From Larix kaempferi (lineage: Eukaryota; Streptophyta; Pinopsida; Pinales; Pinaceae): 64,000 nt of DNA. Positions within the stretch are counted from its first letter, which is position 1; each line of letters opens with the position of its first letter. Location: positions 19,677,001 to 19,741,000 of the forward strand of contig BSBM01000904.1 in assembly GCA_027924585.1 (NCBI GenBank), read 5' to 3'. Shown piece by piece: positions 35,301 to 43,750 of this stretch. The translations under genes were made by a program, and so were the position numbers. Under the pieces are notes generated by a model. The model did no database searches. It was not told the DNA's origin and saw only the letters and a list, made by a program, of their open reading frames with translations.

Positions 35301-38300
35301 TTTTCTTTGAACATTGGTCATTGACTCATTTACCATGGATGGACAAAATGTTCAAGGTGAAGCTGAAGCTAATGAATTTTTTTTGTTGAGATTCAACGAC
35401 GCTACTCAATGATGGACCAGAGCATACCAAAAAATGGATGTGCAAGATTTGTGGCCACATTTTTAGAGTAAACTACCCAAGAGCATAGTCTCTGTTGTCC
35501 GCCAAACTGCACACCAGCAGCAGAAATCTTTCGAAAGCTGTCTCCCTCATTGGAAAGTGGGGAGAGGTGTGGCCTTGGGGGCAAGCAATGAGCCAGGTAC
35601 TGTCACCTGAATCCCAGCTCCTCCGTTTAGGCTAACTCCTAACGAAGCCAAGGGGGGTAGTCCCTACAAAGAGTTTCACCAAGGCTCTTGTGTTTTTTAA
35701 GTGTTTTTTGGTGAAAAAATGCGGATGGGTGTTGTTTAGGAGTTTTGAAGGTGAGAGACACAATAATGCTTTAAATAAAACCAAGATAACGCAATCCACG
35801 TTGCAAGAGAAGATAAGAGATACACTGAATCAAATATAAATCACTCTTTATACGAAAATTAACACAAGTACTCCAGATTGATAATAGGCAAATAAAATAT
35901 GTGATTAAGGACCAGTGCCTTATGGAGTCAAAAATGTCTGAGTGATTGAGTTGCTTGATACAAGTGTCCGAGAGAAATGTTCGTGAGATCGTTTTGCAGC
36001 TTATCTTGGTAAATTAAAGATTTTAGTGGTCTTGATTATTAAGTCTAAAACCAAGGATATCAAAATAGTGGAACCTTAACCATGAACAAATACTAGCAAC
36101 CTCTTAGATGGTATGTCGGGAGCACCCAGATTGCAAAGAGGACAAGTGTACTTACGGCTTGACCGCCCTCGAGTCTGACAGTGGATTCCCGGCACCACCT
36201 GTTTCAAGAAGCACCTCAGTGATTTGATACTGGTTTTGGTTTTGGGTAAAATTTTAATTATGTTATCACTTATAAGTTTAGCAAGTCCTTCACCTTTCTG
36301 AGTACTAGCCCAACCGTTTTCGGTTGGCAGAGCATACGGGTGTTGGACAATCAACCAAAAATAAATTAATTAGGGGGGAATATGAGTTAAAATATTTTAT
36401 TAAATTAAGAGCACTTGTTTAACCCTCCGACAGAGAGTGCTTTTGACTAAGTCTTAAATCCATAGTTCAAGAGACTTCCTACTTTAAAATTCCTAATGCA
36501 GGGGGAAAGTGCAAATCTATATGCTCTCCGACATAGAGTGCTCTTGACTTGGATTTGGCCAAGTTCAAGAGGCTTTGTTTATTTTAAGAAACTAGAAGCA
36601 GTTTGTAAAGATTGTAGAAATAAATGAAACTTAAAAAAAACTTGAAGAAATGATAACCACACGATATTATAATGCCTCTACAGATAACATAAAGCAAGAC
36701 TAGTGTTCTACCAAACAGATTTACACTAATGGTGGGATCAACCTCCGAACAAGGTCAATCTCTAAGAACCGCCCGCACTTGAGAACTTCCAGTTAGCTGA
36801 AAGCTCTACCAAGGAAATTAACGGGAAAGGAAGAGTAACCACAAATTATGTGGTCCTGCCCTTGGGATGGGATCCCAAGGAGACTACTTCCAGTCAAAAC
36901 TTGGAAGAGAGAATAAGATGGAAATAAAAGACTAATCTAAGACAAGAAATGAGAGATCCAAACTAAACAACCACAACACTCTTCCCCAAATGGGGAAGGA
37001 AACCAAAAGTGGAGGCCCCTCCACTTGAACTTTTTATTAATCGTGTACAATTGCCTTGGGTTTTAAAACCTTGAAGGACTTTTCTAAGAAACTTAAGATA
37101 AACAAAAATTTACAATAAAACCTGAAAGCCTTTGAAGGCTAGTACAAAAAAAGGAGATTGTGCTTTTGTTGGTTTATTGCTTGATTTTGATCTTCTCCTT
37201 GAAAGTGCTTGCTCCTCTTCGAATGTGCTTCAAAGGTTTTATCCCTTCTTTCGGGGAACCTACAAAAACTCAAAAAAATACACTCAACATGCACCCATTA
37301 AGTGTCAAAAATCCAAAAATTTGAAAACTACCAAGTCTAATCTAAAAGATTGAAGCCCAAAACATGAAAAACTCGAGATTTTTGTTCGAAAAAAGTTTGT
37401 ATGGGAAAACGGACCAGCGAACAACAAACTCTTAAAATATGATGGGAAAGAGATCTAAGAAATAAAATTTTAAGACATTTTTATGGAAAAAATTTCTATC
37501 TTTAAAATGGAAACTAGACTAAAACGATGCAAGCTATACTAATGAAGTAGATTGAGATCTAGAATGCCATTTTAAAACTATCCTTTAAATGCATGAAAAC
37601 AAAAGAAACTTTAAGATCTAACTCTAACAAGATATTTTGCAAACTAAAAAAAAAGGGAAGCTAACACTACTAATCAAATCGTTTTTGTTGTTTTTAGTGT
37701 TTTTAGGGCTCTTTGGAGAGGTGGACAAATGGATCTAAAGGAAAAGAATGGGAGCCAAGGGTTTGGACGAGAGGAGACAAAGAGGGAGAAGCGAAGGGAA
37801 TGGAGGAATGATGGAAACTAGGATGAGAAGGAGCCAAACGGAAGGAAGAGGAAAACTAGGGCAAGAAGATGGATAATGGTTTGTAGAAGATGAGGATGGA
37901 CAAAACGAATAGGTGAGAAAGCTAATCTAGTGAATATGGGCTTGAAGATATAAGCTTAGAACCAAGAAGTTTGCTTTTTGAAAGTAGTTGATGGTGAAGC
38001 AAGAGACTCCTCTTTTGCTAGTGCTTAACAAGTAGAGAGATCTTTGGCCAAAAAAATTGGAGTGAAGGAGAACCTGCAAAAGCTCACAAAACCATTAGCA
38101 ATATCTGCAAATAACATATGATTTAAGCGAATAGAGATGATATACATGCATGTGCTAGATTGTTAGCTTTCTAAGCATATACATCAAAACTAAATAATCA
38201 TAAACATATGAAGAAATGACACAATATCACCTCAAGAGTGTGATGAAGCATGGCCACCAAGAGCCCCCAAGAATTTGACCTCCAAAGTCACAACTTTATT

Positions 38301-41300
38301 AAATATAATTTCAAATACAATTGCTTAGAGTTTCTTTGCATCAAAGACCATGTGAAAGAGAGTGCAAAGCACTTCTACTTATACAAAAAATAAGCCATCC
38401 ATACCCTAATACGAATGGCATGAGAAGAGAGCCAAATTTCAAATCTAACACTAGTCAAATCCAGTTTACAATCTCAATCAACGTAGCTTGGAGTGGAGAC
38501 CCCCCTCAATGAATTCGAATTGGAGTAATGAGGATGGGGAGGTGGCCTCCACCTAGGCAAGGTGCCCCCCATCCCTACCTTGTGATAATATTCATCCATT
38601 CAATACAAAGTTGCCAAGTAGAATTGACGTGAGCTCTTGGGGAGGCGTGAATGCCAAATGTGGGAGACCAAGTTTTAGTGGGAGTAATGATAACTCGTGG
38701 TTTAAAAGAAGCCAAGCCGTGAGGTGGCCCCTAATTCTGCCCACCAACGCCTTCAACCCTTGGCATTCTCGCCCACCATAATGGAGACTTGACCACGTGA
38801 AGAGGACCACGAAACTCATTCTCACGTCATAACCTTTTAATCCACTTGTATATCCAATGTTTCATTTTAACATGTGACTTAATACTTCAAGGTGGTCGTA
38901 CACTCCACAAAAACATAATCCATGCTTTTCCAAACTTTAATTTGACCATTTTTTACTTATTTAATTTTTTGTCACTTAGTGTACTTTATCATTTTTTAGC
39001 GAAAATGATGCATTTTTACCCAAAACTGCTCCTGGGGTGACGTAACTACCCAGAAACTGAAGAATAAAGGTGCCAAGGTGAAAAGGATGCTCTGAGCATC
39101 AAAACGAGCCTCCCCACGCCCAATTCCGCCTCCGAATGCAGTTTTTATCATTTTTTGAAAATTTTTAATTAAACCATTAAAAAATGGTCTAATTTATGAA
39201 AAAAATTATTTTTCTCGGAATCCAACGAAACTCCTAGGGGACCTAGTGCATGTTCATACGACTCAATCGATGTGGCTAACACGTAAAAAATCCTAGACAC
39301 AAGACTCTAATAACCACCTTAGGTTTTGACCACCATGGGAAATACTCCAGCTTTGGAGGGTTGAGTGAAAAACTCAGGGATTATACGCCACTAATGAGTA
39401 ACGCATAATTCCTAAGGAAAAAACACTCTAGAGTATCCCCCAAATGGCTAAACCTACAGATAGCCGAGTCTTTTATAAAAGGACCCCGTTTAGACCAACT
39501 TTTTACATTTTCCCCATGGGGGTATGAACATGCAGTTATTACAAATGGGGCAAAAATGCCCTGAAAATGACTTCTGAACATTGACGATGAACATGAATCA
39601 TGTTCATGGAACTGGCGGCTCACGAGAAATTCAGCTATTTGTACAAAATAGGTGATAACAGTCTCTATTGGGCATCTCAGTCATGGCATTAAGTCATGCA
39701 TTTGTTCACGTGAACAGAAAGCTGAAAATACCCAACCTTACGAAGCTCATAACTTTAGACTCCAGAGTCTAATTAGTAGACTCTAAACTTTAAGTTTTGG
39801 ACCTTGGGCATGTTTGATTAGTTTTGAAAGTGGACAATGATGATTGGATAATATATGAATTTATGATATATCGAAGCTTAAAACTAAAAACAAATCCAAA
39901 TAGTTTATTTGAATTTTGTAGCTAGCTCTAATTTAATTTCTATTTCAATGATTACTAAGTCTAAATAGCTTATTTGAATTTTGTGTTTAGTCTTGTAATT
40001 TGAATTTCTAAATTTTATAATTAGTTCTAGTTTATATTTCAATGTTTTTAATTGTAACCTGTAATATTGTCGTTCCCAACCTGCCATCCCCTGCAAAATT
40101 TGGGGGTGCGCTCTAGCCTTCCTGGAAACTCCTCCCCCCATCCCCGAAACCAATCAGGTTTGCTAGGGTGTGTTGATTTGCTCAAAGTTGACAATTGATT
40201 TGTGTGCAATATCGCTGATGACCAAGTCTACTTTGATCACCAAATGCATATTTTGCATGATCTCTGATGTCTAATACTAAGTTGGTACTGCAAGATTTGG
40301 GAGGATGAGAGTTTGGCACCAAAGTGGTGTTGGTGGTTGGTGCGGCACAGAGGTTAGCACTTTGGGCATGGAGTTTGTCAAGCGCTACAAGCACTATTGA
40401 GGTTTGGTGTGGTACTGTTCCAGCGTGACGAGACCATCCAGGGTTCTTGCTCAATTAACATGATCTCCATTCTGTTAAATTTGGGGTGTCAAACTATTTT
40501 TAATATCTCAATTCCACCCCCCCCAATTTAATGCAAAGATCTTTTGTCATATGTATCGTGTTATTATTTGTTGGCTACAATTATTTTGTATATTTGGTTG
40601 CTTGAATCAACTGCCTAAAACTATCTCTGAGGCTTTAATATTGTTTGCATCATCCTGTTTTCCATCTACAAAACCAAATAAGCATATTTGTATCCATATA
40701 TTTGCACTATTATGGTTCTTAAAGATTATGCAAGTATATATAGCTTTTGTTCTTCTATAAAGGATTCTGGTTCTTAATTGTGAATATTTATATTCTCCTC
40801 AGTCTTCTACAATCTATATGGATGGTTTTGTGGAACTTTTCTGGCCATGCAATGAAATCCTTTTTGTGAATGTATTTGCAGAAGATGGAGATCCTTCCAG
40901 TTAATGATCTAGATGTTGCACTGCACGAATTTGTTAATAAGGACGATAAATTGGCTTTCCATTCTTGTTTGCAGCACAATCTTGAGGAGACACGGGTAAT
41001 GAATTGGCTTGTTAAAATTATCATTTAAATTTCCAATTGAATTGGCAAGTGATTTCAACTAACATATCTATGCATCGGTTGGATTGTCTGCTTGTTTCTC
41101 AGAATAAGCTTGTTGAAGAAGCAGATGTATTGGAAATTAAAGAGGAGGAGGAGTTGATCCACAAAGTGGGCCAATGCATGCAGGTATTTAACACTACGGT
41201 AATACATTTGATGTTGTGATTGCCTGCATATTAGGGATACTCTTGTTTTAGGAGGCCTTCTGCATATACATATTTGCTGTTCCCTGTCAAGAGACAGTAC

Positions 41301-42916
41301 AGTCTCTTGTTCTGAATGTCTATACGATTGATCCAGGAACGTGAAAAAGATAGAGCATTACGTCCAAAGACAGGTTTGTCAGTTGGGTCCAGCTCTCAGC
41401 CCTCACAGGTAAGATCATTTGATAGTGTTAAACATCATCATTCTGAATATAGTAGTATTGTTAATATGCATTATGTTTTCTTAACCAAACTAGTGTGGCT
41501 TTCCCAAGTAATAATCTCATGAACATAGTTGAATTGTAAAATTTTCCAAATCAAACTGTATATCATTTATACATGTTAAACATTACCTGTTACTTGTGTA
41601 ATATCTTTCTACTGCAGGGAATAAAAAATAAAAATTCATTACAACTAGCCAGCCAGACTGTGTTCAGTGATGAAGAAGATGAACCTGTAAAGGTCACTAA
41701 GTCAAAAACTGTGAGTCGAGGCCGTGGAACAAAATCATCGCAAGCTTCTTCTAGAGTAACAAATAATATTCCAGAAAGTACTCAAAAAGGAGCAGGTGCC
41801 AAGGGTAGAGGAAGAGGAAGAGCTTCACGTGGTCTTAAGCAAACCACCTTGGATGTTGCTATGGGAAGTCGTCATTCAGAGAGGTAAGAGTGCATGGCAA
41901 TAAATTCAAAATTAGATATAGGACTTTCCTGGTTTCAGGTTCTTAAGGTGGAGTGATTATTCAATATTTTAGTACAGTTTCTTTTACTGAATAAAATTTA
42001 AATCACATGTACTGAGCTTTATACAAAATCATATCACCCTTCTCAAGGTCCTGACTCCTCTTTGCTTCCAGCAGATATAGTCAAGAAATTCATGATATAT
42101 TATATGCTGAGTTCCTTAGGGAGAGTGACCCACCCCTTGCTTCTGCCCCACAAAAAAATAGCAATTCAGAGATGGAGGCAAAAATATCTTCAGTACCATT
42201 TTTGTGCATCCAATACTCTTCTGGTTGGCACCTGTTCTAATTATTTTGTACATATTGTTTTCTCAGAACTGCATCTGCTGCAGCATCCATGGCTGTGCGT
42301 AGTGCTGTAGTTGATGAAGATGATGTAGATTCACTTTCAAGTGATGAAATTGAAAAAGAAGAAATGGATGAACCAGAGAATGGCTCGGTGAGAGATATCT
42401 TAACTTTCTTTTCTGCTTTTTGTGTTCGAGGAATTCAATGTGAGAGGATACAGTCTTTTATAGAGTCCAGTAAAGATAAGTTGCAAGTTCAAAGTATGCA
42501 TTACTTATATATTGAAAATTTAGTTGTTTACTAAACATCAAGGAGAACTTTGGTAATTGATTTCAGGAGCCTGATGAAACCCCTAAAAGTGCAAAAGGAC
42601 GCAAGAGACCTGCCCCACAAGGGAAGGGTAGGGGACGAGCTACAGGCTCTACTGGGAAAAGGGGAAGGAAATCTGGAAATACTGTAGTCAGACAAATGTT
42701 CATTGATGATGATGAAGATGAGAATTGTGATGAACCAAGAGCATCCAAAATTTCAAGTCCTAAGGTTTGTTTTTTGCATACATATATAAATAACTCACTG
42801 GTTGAACTGCATATTTTGCATCAACACGAATCATTGTTTGTGATGGTTGAGATTCATTTTTGGACTGTGATATGGTTGACCAGGTTAATCGCAATTGGGG
42901 ATCTCTAAGGAGATAG
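17240..42916 (+). CDS. MRE11: MRE11 double-strand-break repair nuclease subunit, C-terminal half (8 exons, 5' end outside the visible exons)
   Basis: MRE11 is the nuclease subunit of the nuclear MRE11-RAD50-NBS1 complex, which senses and resects DNA double-strand breaks. Eight exons splice in a consistent frame to about 322 C-terminal residues: 17240-17322, 40882-40995, 41103-41183, 41337-41408, 41618-41883, 42267-42387, 42567-42764 and 42884-42916. The segments RLRPEELNQQNIEALVAESN and ILPVNDLDVALHEFVNKDDK match the end of the plant MRE11 capping/DNA-binding region. They are followed by an acidic linker, a Gly-Arg-rich stretch (GRGRGRASRG) with KQTTLD, a second Arg-Gly stretch and acidic clusters. 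The protein ends NRNWGSLRR, like the end of plant MRE11. Every intron is GT-AG. The N-terminal phosphodiesterase domain is not in view; the first exon here begins with two bases of a split codon, so coding sequence lies further upstream. The gene looks functional: no stop or frameshift was found. Confidence 0.95.
17918..17930 (+). repeat. CACTACAAAAAAT motif, possible CACTA transposon terminus
   Basis: The 13-mer matches the usual start of plant CACTA (En/Spm) terminal inverted repeats. No inverted partner or 3-bp duplication was found nearby, so it may be chance or an isolated end. Confidence 0.2.
17931..20249. other. Intronic sequence without recognised genes
   Basis: No coding domain is seen. 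It is probably degraded repeat sequence. A pyrimidine-rich stretch with many CTCC units lies at 18,200-18,600. Confidence 0.4.
20250..21027 (+). pseudogene. Ty1/copia reverse transcriptase-RNase H, 5' part, split by a later insertion
   Basis: From 20420 the reading frame gives INVLKRKLANSTFAMKDLG, GAAKQILGMRI, VPYSSAVGNLMYAMVCTRPD, AHAVGVVSRYMNSPGKEHW, then RNase H residues GYVDVDMEG, STTGYVF and VALSTTEA. These are standard blocks from the end of copia reverse transcriptase through the start of RNase H. The catalytic YVDD region just upstream is degraded, and upstream RT is only faintly visible to about 20250. A stop at 20826 also breaks the frame. The text is interrupted at 21027 inside RNase H by a complete LTR element. 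Confidence 0.9.
21028..22227 (+). repeat. 5' LTR of nested non-autonomous copia element
   Basis: It starts TGTTAGATTATGG and ends AATATTTATA, where the 3' copy ends TTTACA. It is 1,200 bp against 1,231 bp for the 3' LTR. It contains several CATGCA (RY) motifs at 21,160-21,262, including a perfect palindrome with 12-bp arms at 21235-21260. A TATA-like TTATTTATAGAGG lies at about 21,304, and U5 carries more CATGCA motifs at 21,881-21,906. Confidence 0.92.
22228..22239 (+). other. Primer-binding site (initiator tRNA-Met type)
   Basis: TGGTATCAGAGC lies directly after the 5' LTR. It is complementary to the 3' end of plant initiator tRNA-Met, the usual copia primer. Confidence 0.9.
22240..22493 (+). 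other. Leader of the nested element with an AGATCT-rich cluster
   Basis: Between 22,265 and 22,445 the palindrome AGATCT, mostly as CAGATCT or TAGATCT, recurs about ten times. The stretch lies between the primer-binding site and gag, where packaging and dimerisation signals usually occur in LTR retroelements. A role is inferred only from position. Confidence 0.55.
22494..23194 (+). pseudogene. copia gag of the nested non-autonomous element
   Basis: The ATG at 22494 begins MATGLRVEDRLDGASNYSAW, then LLLKESELWDVV and ILLDAIKDHLIPHV, the UBN2-type gag seen in plant copia elements. A frameshift near 22,750 separates it from the second half, which has VLREKLRSIKMGTDESM, YLTKISQVRVELG and WDRLWDDFTQEE. 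It ends with the CCHC knuckle CFACSEYGHYAGQC (23129-23170) and a stop at 23192. Gag is the least decayed part of the element. Confidence 0.88.
23195..23670 (+). pseudogene. Protease-like segment lacking the catalytic Asp-Ser/Thr-Gly
   Basis: The text after gag has WRVDITLSSHMIG at the place of the copia protease motif W-x-V-D-S-G-x-x-x-H-M-T-G, so the Ser-Gly after Asp is replaced. Later residues GVGRVRFLLDRGELLEVSG and VPGLRGSVLSVAALA match the rest of the protease and the spacer before integrase. A frameshift occurs at about 23,430. It ends at EYLVHG and an amber stop at 23,668-23,670, where a GAG-pre-integrase domain would be expected. The minus-strand copy at 9242-9619 has the same motif loss. 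Confidence 0.8.
23671..24399 (+). pseudogene. Unrecognised acidic tail ORF with MDERDAHDSDE repeats
   Basis: It is in the same frame as the end of the protease-like segment and after its amber stop. The segment begins SSSDAEGDDGRDAH, has a second amber stop before MGEREAHHDEDQG, then two near-identical units MDERDAHDSDE (ATG at 23842 and 23902) and a third diverged unit MDEHATHAG (23968). It continues SWYDMVEMDLAQERAQ, RQRELTYRAESTQG and VDRGASSEATHMEIDQG. It ends KTSLVKREC, with the stop codon formed by the first bases of the 3' LTR. I do not recognise a domain. It could derive from the acidic linker between integrase and reverse transcriptase, but that is a guess. The minus-strand copy retains it. 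Confidence 0.6.
24385..24393 (+). other. Polypurine tract of the nested element
   Basis: AAGAGGGAG lies immediately 5' of the TGTTAG that starts the 3' LTR, the usual primer site for plus-strand DNA synthesis. Confidence 0.8.
24394..25624 (+). repeat. 3' LTR of nested non-autonomous copia element
   Basis: It starts TGTTAGATTATGG and ends ATATTTACA directly before the AGCAG duplication. It carries extra GCATGC units compared with the 5' LTR (24,596-24,655), and this local expansion accounts for much of the length difference. Confidence 0.92.
25625..25946 (+). pseudogene. Ty1/copia RNase H, 3' part, after the nested insertion
   Basis: After the AGCAG duplication the frame continues DYVAATETSKEMIWLQRF, ENQSAIDLAKNSAFHSKTKH, HFIRSVLEDELLESEKIHT and NPADMLTKVV. 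This is the C-terminal half of copia RNase H, followed by the usual ending before the polypurine tract. It directly continues the segment that stops at 21027. Confidence 0.92.
26036..26576 (+). repeat. 3' LTR of the older host copia element
   Basis: It begins TGTTGGTTGTAGAGCC after a purine-rich CTGGGAGAT and ends CCTGTTTTTCCAACA at 26576. The TGTTGG...CCAACA ends are inverted. A strong G/C hairpin (TGGGGGGCATTGCCCCCCCA) lies at about 26,149-26,168. No 5' LTR was found, consistent with decay or truncation on the left. Confidence 0.8.
26577..28599. other. Intronic sequence without recognised genes; contains a triplicated segment
   Basis: No coding domain is supported. At 27,604, 27,744 and 27,817 three related units begin GAGRCTCTTWGAATTKGCA and run through a CCTCTTTCCCCAT-like stretch to TGAGGAA, described as a finding. 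Confidence 0.4.
28600..28742 (+). pseudogene. gypsy gag fragment with degraded zinc knuckle, upstream of a hAT insertion
   Basis: At about 28,676-28,725 the text reads YGCQVGNFPHFYRAC in one frame, resembling a C-x2-C-x4-H-x4-C gag knuckle that has lost its first Cys and its His. The flanking sequence joins, across the 8-bp duplication AGTGAAAG, to the gypsy segment that resumes at 30070. The call depends on that context. Confidence 0.4.
28743..30069. mobile_element. Non-autonomous hAT-type DNA transposon, AATCGG family, copy 2
   Basis: It is flanked by a perfect 8-bp duplication AGTGAAAG (28735-28742 and 30070-30077). The ends CAATGTTTGAAAAATCG and ...CGATTTTTAAAACTATG are the same as copy 1 at 3630-4983. 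Overall similarity looks above 90 percent by eye, so both moved fairly recently. One internal block (about 29,817-29,883) is not related to the matching block of copy 1. It has inserted into a gypsy gag-protease region within the MRE11 intron. Confidence 0.88.
30070..31040 (+). pseudogene. Ty3/gypsy gag-protease relic
   Basis: The segment starts with a lysine- and glutamate-rich linker (EMPSHEEIKKIYESRLNHVT). From about 30,560 it reads AIAKDEDLPIVLQNMNLAKI and MLDSGAFMNVMPL, an aspartic protease active site with intact Asp-Ser-Gly at 30664-30672. It continues CGLIMNVQVSLVAHTSMEML and, after a shift, KLGVNIQIDLSYATIPTSEG, typical of gypsy proteases. Stops and frameshifts make it non-functional. 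Confidence 0.75.
31041..31797 (+). other. Gypsy-derived or unrelated sequence, no domain recognised
   Basis: Open stretches at 31,118-31,387 and 31,440-31,640 are lysine-rich and show no recognised domain. Reverse transcriptase, RNase H and the integrase core, expected here between protease and integrase tail, are absent. Confidence 0.4.
31798..32040 (+). pseudogene. Ty3/gypsy integrase C-terminal (GPY/F) segment
   Basis: The frame reads DFNKGDHIFLWHKRKEKPGK, then a stop, then LGPYQIENVTGNNAFYSSLL and LPFPVNGKALKKF. These are the typical end of a gypsy integrase, with the GPY motif and the final lysine-rich PVNGxxLKKF. It is 81 codons with one in-frame stop. It lies only 750 bp after the protease relic, so the element carries a large internal deletion or was a non-autonomous derivative. 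Confidence 0.82.
32440..33170 (+). pseudogene. hAT transposase C-terminal (dimerisation) domain relic
   Basis: The text reads RWNKLNTPLHMVAYVLNPKW, YTQEQATIIRKQF, then in shifted frames LLSQFASSPTAERNWSTFSF, RNRLTFKRAENLVYVRRSLR and AWWDVDPEDASQIDDEDD. The A/S-E-R-N-W/F-S block, followed by N-R/K-L-x-x-x-R-A-E-x-L-V-Y, is the signature of the hAT C-terminal dimerisation domain. Several frameshifts and stops are present. No N-terminal part is attached. It is unrelated to the gypsy integrase end 400 bp upstream. Confidence 0.85.
33473..34353. mobile_element. Non-autonomous hAT-type element, GGGTAC family (881 bp)
   Basis: A perfect 8-bp duplication TTTTCAAC flanks it (33465-33472 and 34354-34361). 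The ends are CTAAGTTGCCAGG and the complement of TTGTGTTGCATGGGTAC. Subterminal GGGTAC/GTACCC and related motifs are concentrated at 33,484-33,545 and 34,195-34,345. An (AT)n tract lies at about 33,550-33,570. No transposase is inside. Confidence 0.78.
34502..35185. mobile_element. hAT-type element related to the AATCGG family
   Basis: It starts CAATGTTACAAATATCGG and ends with the complement of CAAAGTTACCAACCACGG, so the termini are imperfect inverted repeats. The right subterminal region (34,980-35,175) has many AAATCGG/CCGATTT-type motifs. The start resembles the 1.35 kb family (CAATGTTT). No clean 8-bp duplication was found, so the exact ends are uncertain. Confidence 0.55.
35186..40878. 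other. Intronic sequence without recognised genes
   Basis: No gene is supported. A possible zinc-finger-like phrase KKWMCKICGHIFRVNYPRA occurs at about 35,425-35,485. A cysteine pair, CPLCNLG, is read on the minus strand near 36,140. An inverted repeat CTTGGGAT...ATCCCAAG lies at about 36,852-36,870. Segments at 36,427-36,497 and 36,521-36,591 are related to each other. The rest shows no structure I can name. Confidence 0.4.
40882..40995 (+). CDS. MRE11: MRE11 exon
   Basis: The acceptor is TTTGCAG ending at 40881 and the donor is GTAATG at 40996. The exon encodes 38 residues from KMEILPVNDLDVAL to QHNLEETR, the most conserved stretch of the gene in this window and part of the C-terminal end of the Mre11 DNA-binding domain. 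Confidence 0.95.
41103..41183 (+). CDS. MRE11: MRE11 exon
   Basis: The exon encodes 27 residues, NKLVEEADVLEIKEEEELIH then KVGQCMQ. It corresponds to the acidic segment followed by KVGE/QC in plant MRE11. Acceptor CTCAG and donor GTATTT; phase 0 at both ends. Confidence 0.93.
41337..41408 (+). CDS. MRE11: MRE11 exon
   Basis: The exon encodes 24 residues beginning EREKDRALRPKTG and ending SSSQPSQ. Acceptor ATCCAG, donor GTAAGA, phase 0 at both ends. It corresponds to the variable, serine-rich linker after the conserved core. Confidence 0.92.
41618..41883 (+). CDS. MRE11: MRE11 exon with glycine-arginine-rich motif
   Basis: The exon encodes 88 residues plus two bases of an Arg codon. It contains an acidic FSDEEDE patch, an SRGRGTK stretch, the glycine-arginine-rich motif GRGRGRASRG and the block KQTTLDVAMGSRHSER. 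In other eukaryotes the MRE11 GAR motif is arginine-methylated and contributes to DNA binding; that is family knowledge, not shown here. Donor GTAAGA at 41884. Confidence 0.94.
42267..42387 (+). CDS. MRE11: MRE11 exon
   Basis: The first base completes the Arg codon begun in the previous exon. The rest encodes 40 residues beginning TASAAASMAVRSA and continuing into an acidic region with VDEDDVDSLSSDEIEKEE. Acceptor TTCTCAG, donor GTGAGA. Confidence 0.93.
42567..42764 (+). CDS. MRE11: MRE11 exon, basic Arg-Gly region
   Basis: The exon encodes 66 residues: EPDETPKSAKGRKRP, then the basic run GKGRGRATGSTGKRGRK, then the acidic patch FIDDDEDENCDE. Acceptor TTTCAG and donor GTTTGT, both phase 0. 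Confidence 0.93.
42884..42916 (+). CDS. MRE11: MRE11 terminal exon
   Basis: A very short last exon encodes VNRNWGSLRR and then TAG at 42914-42916. The acceptor is GACCAG ending at 42883. The C-terminus resembles the N-Y/W-G-(A/S)-L-R-R end of plant MRE11, which supports this exon despite its ten codons. Confidence 0.9.
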   Translation, partial: VNRNWGSLRR

Positions 42917-43750
42917 CAGTTTGCAATATCATCCAGATCTTCATGCTGTCATCCTTGATATATACAAATTGGAGCTCAGAACATAGCAAATCCTCAATTT
43001 TGCAGATTTGCAGGCTTTGTTATATTCTTGTCAACAGTTATGCAAACTTGTGAATACAATTTTTGTATGCCAATTCTCTGTGATTATATCAATCAAAGAT
43101 CTATACAACAGAATGTTCTGAAATAAGTCGAATCTTCTTCACTTCCATAAGATATAGACATTCTACATGCAGTTTCTTTCTCGGAAATACTAAATATACT
43201 AGTGAGAATCTAAAATGAGTGGCCATGACTGCTTGTGCATGACCACATTTGTAATTTATATTTAGTAGACAAATGCCACAGGAGCTTTGCTGCCTTGGTG
43301 GTATCCAATGCACGTTTTTTTTCAACTAATTGCAAATCCTTTTCTGTTCATTATTTCTGCAAAACTATAACTATAAAAAATTGAAATCAAAACCTTTTGT
43401 GTCCACACTCCTTCCTGCTTTGTCAGTTCTCTTTCTTATTTCACAGAGTGCAGATCAGTCCTAGTTAATTGCAGTTAGAACACGTTGTGCTTTATTTTCC
43501 TGGATTTTGAAATGAAGTGTGTTTTTGTGTGTTATCTGTCTATTAATCATGAAAGATGTTTGTCCATATATTGCATGGTCCATCTTCCAATCACGTCTCA
43601 CTATCCAATCCAACCCAATAAAATTCTTAACAGTAATTATAACTTGGTAATGCTTTAGCAATTTCTTGCTTAATTGTCAACGATGAAAATGTCTTTTTAT
43701 TGCAATTGTGTATTGATACAGTTATTAAGCATAAGTGACTGCAATTCTGT
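42917..43750 (+). other. Downstream flank of MRE11, likely 3' untranslated region then intergenic
   Basis: The sequence after the MRE11 stop is T-rich with no coding domain. A canonical AATAAA was not seen within the first 400 bp; AATACA-like variants occur near 43,053. The 3' end of the transcript cannot be placed. Confidence 0.35.

Larger units (their letters stand above)
17323..40881 (+). other. 23.6 kb MRE11 intron filled with transposable elements
   Basis: The donor is GTATAT at 17323 and the acceptor TTTGCAG ends at 40881. Both sides are phase 0 and adjacent in plant MRE11 protein, so this is one intron of 23,559 bp. It holds copia, gypsy and hAT relics listed separately. The other MRE11 introns downstream are only 107-383 bp. 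Confidence 0.9.

Noticed and set aside
40551-40760. Hydrophobic 69-codon open frame close to the second MRE11 exon
   Set aside because: It lies in the intron, has no match to plant MRE11 and is T-rich, which yields hydrophobic residues by composition.
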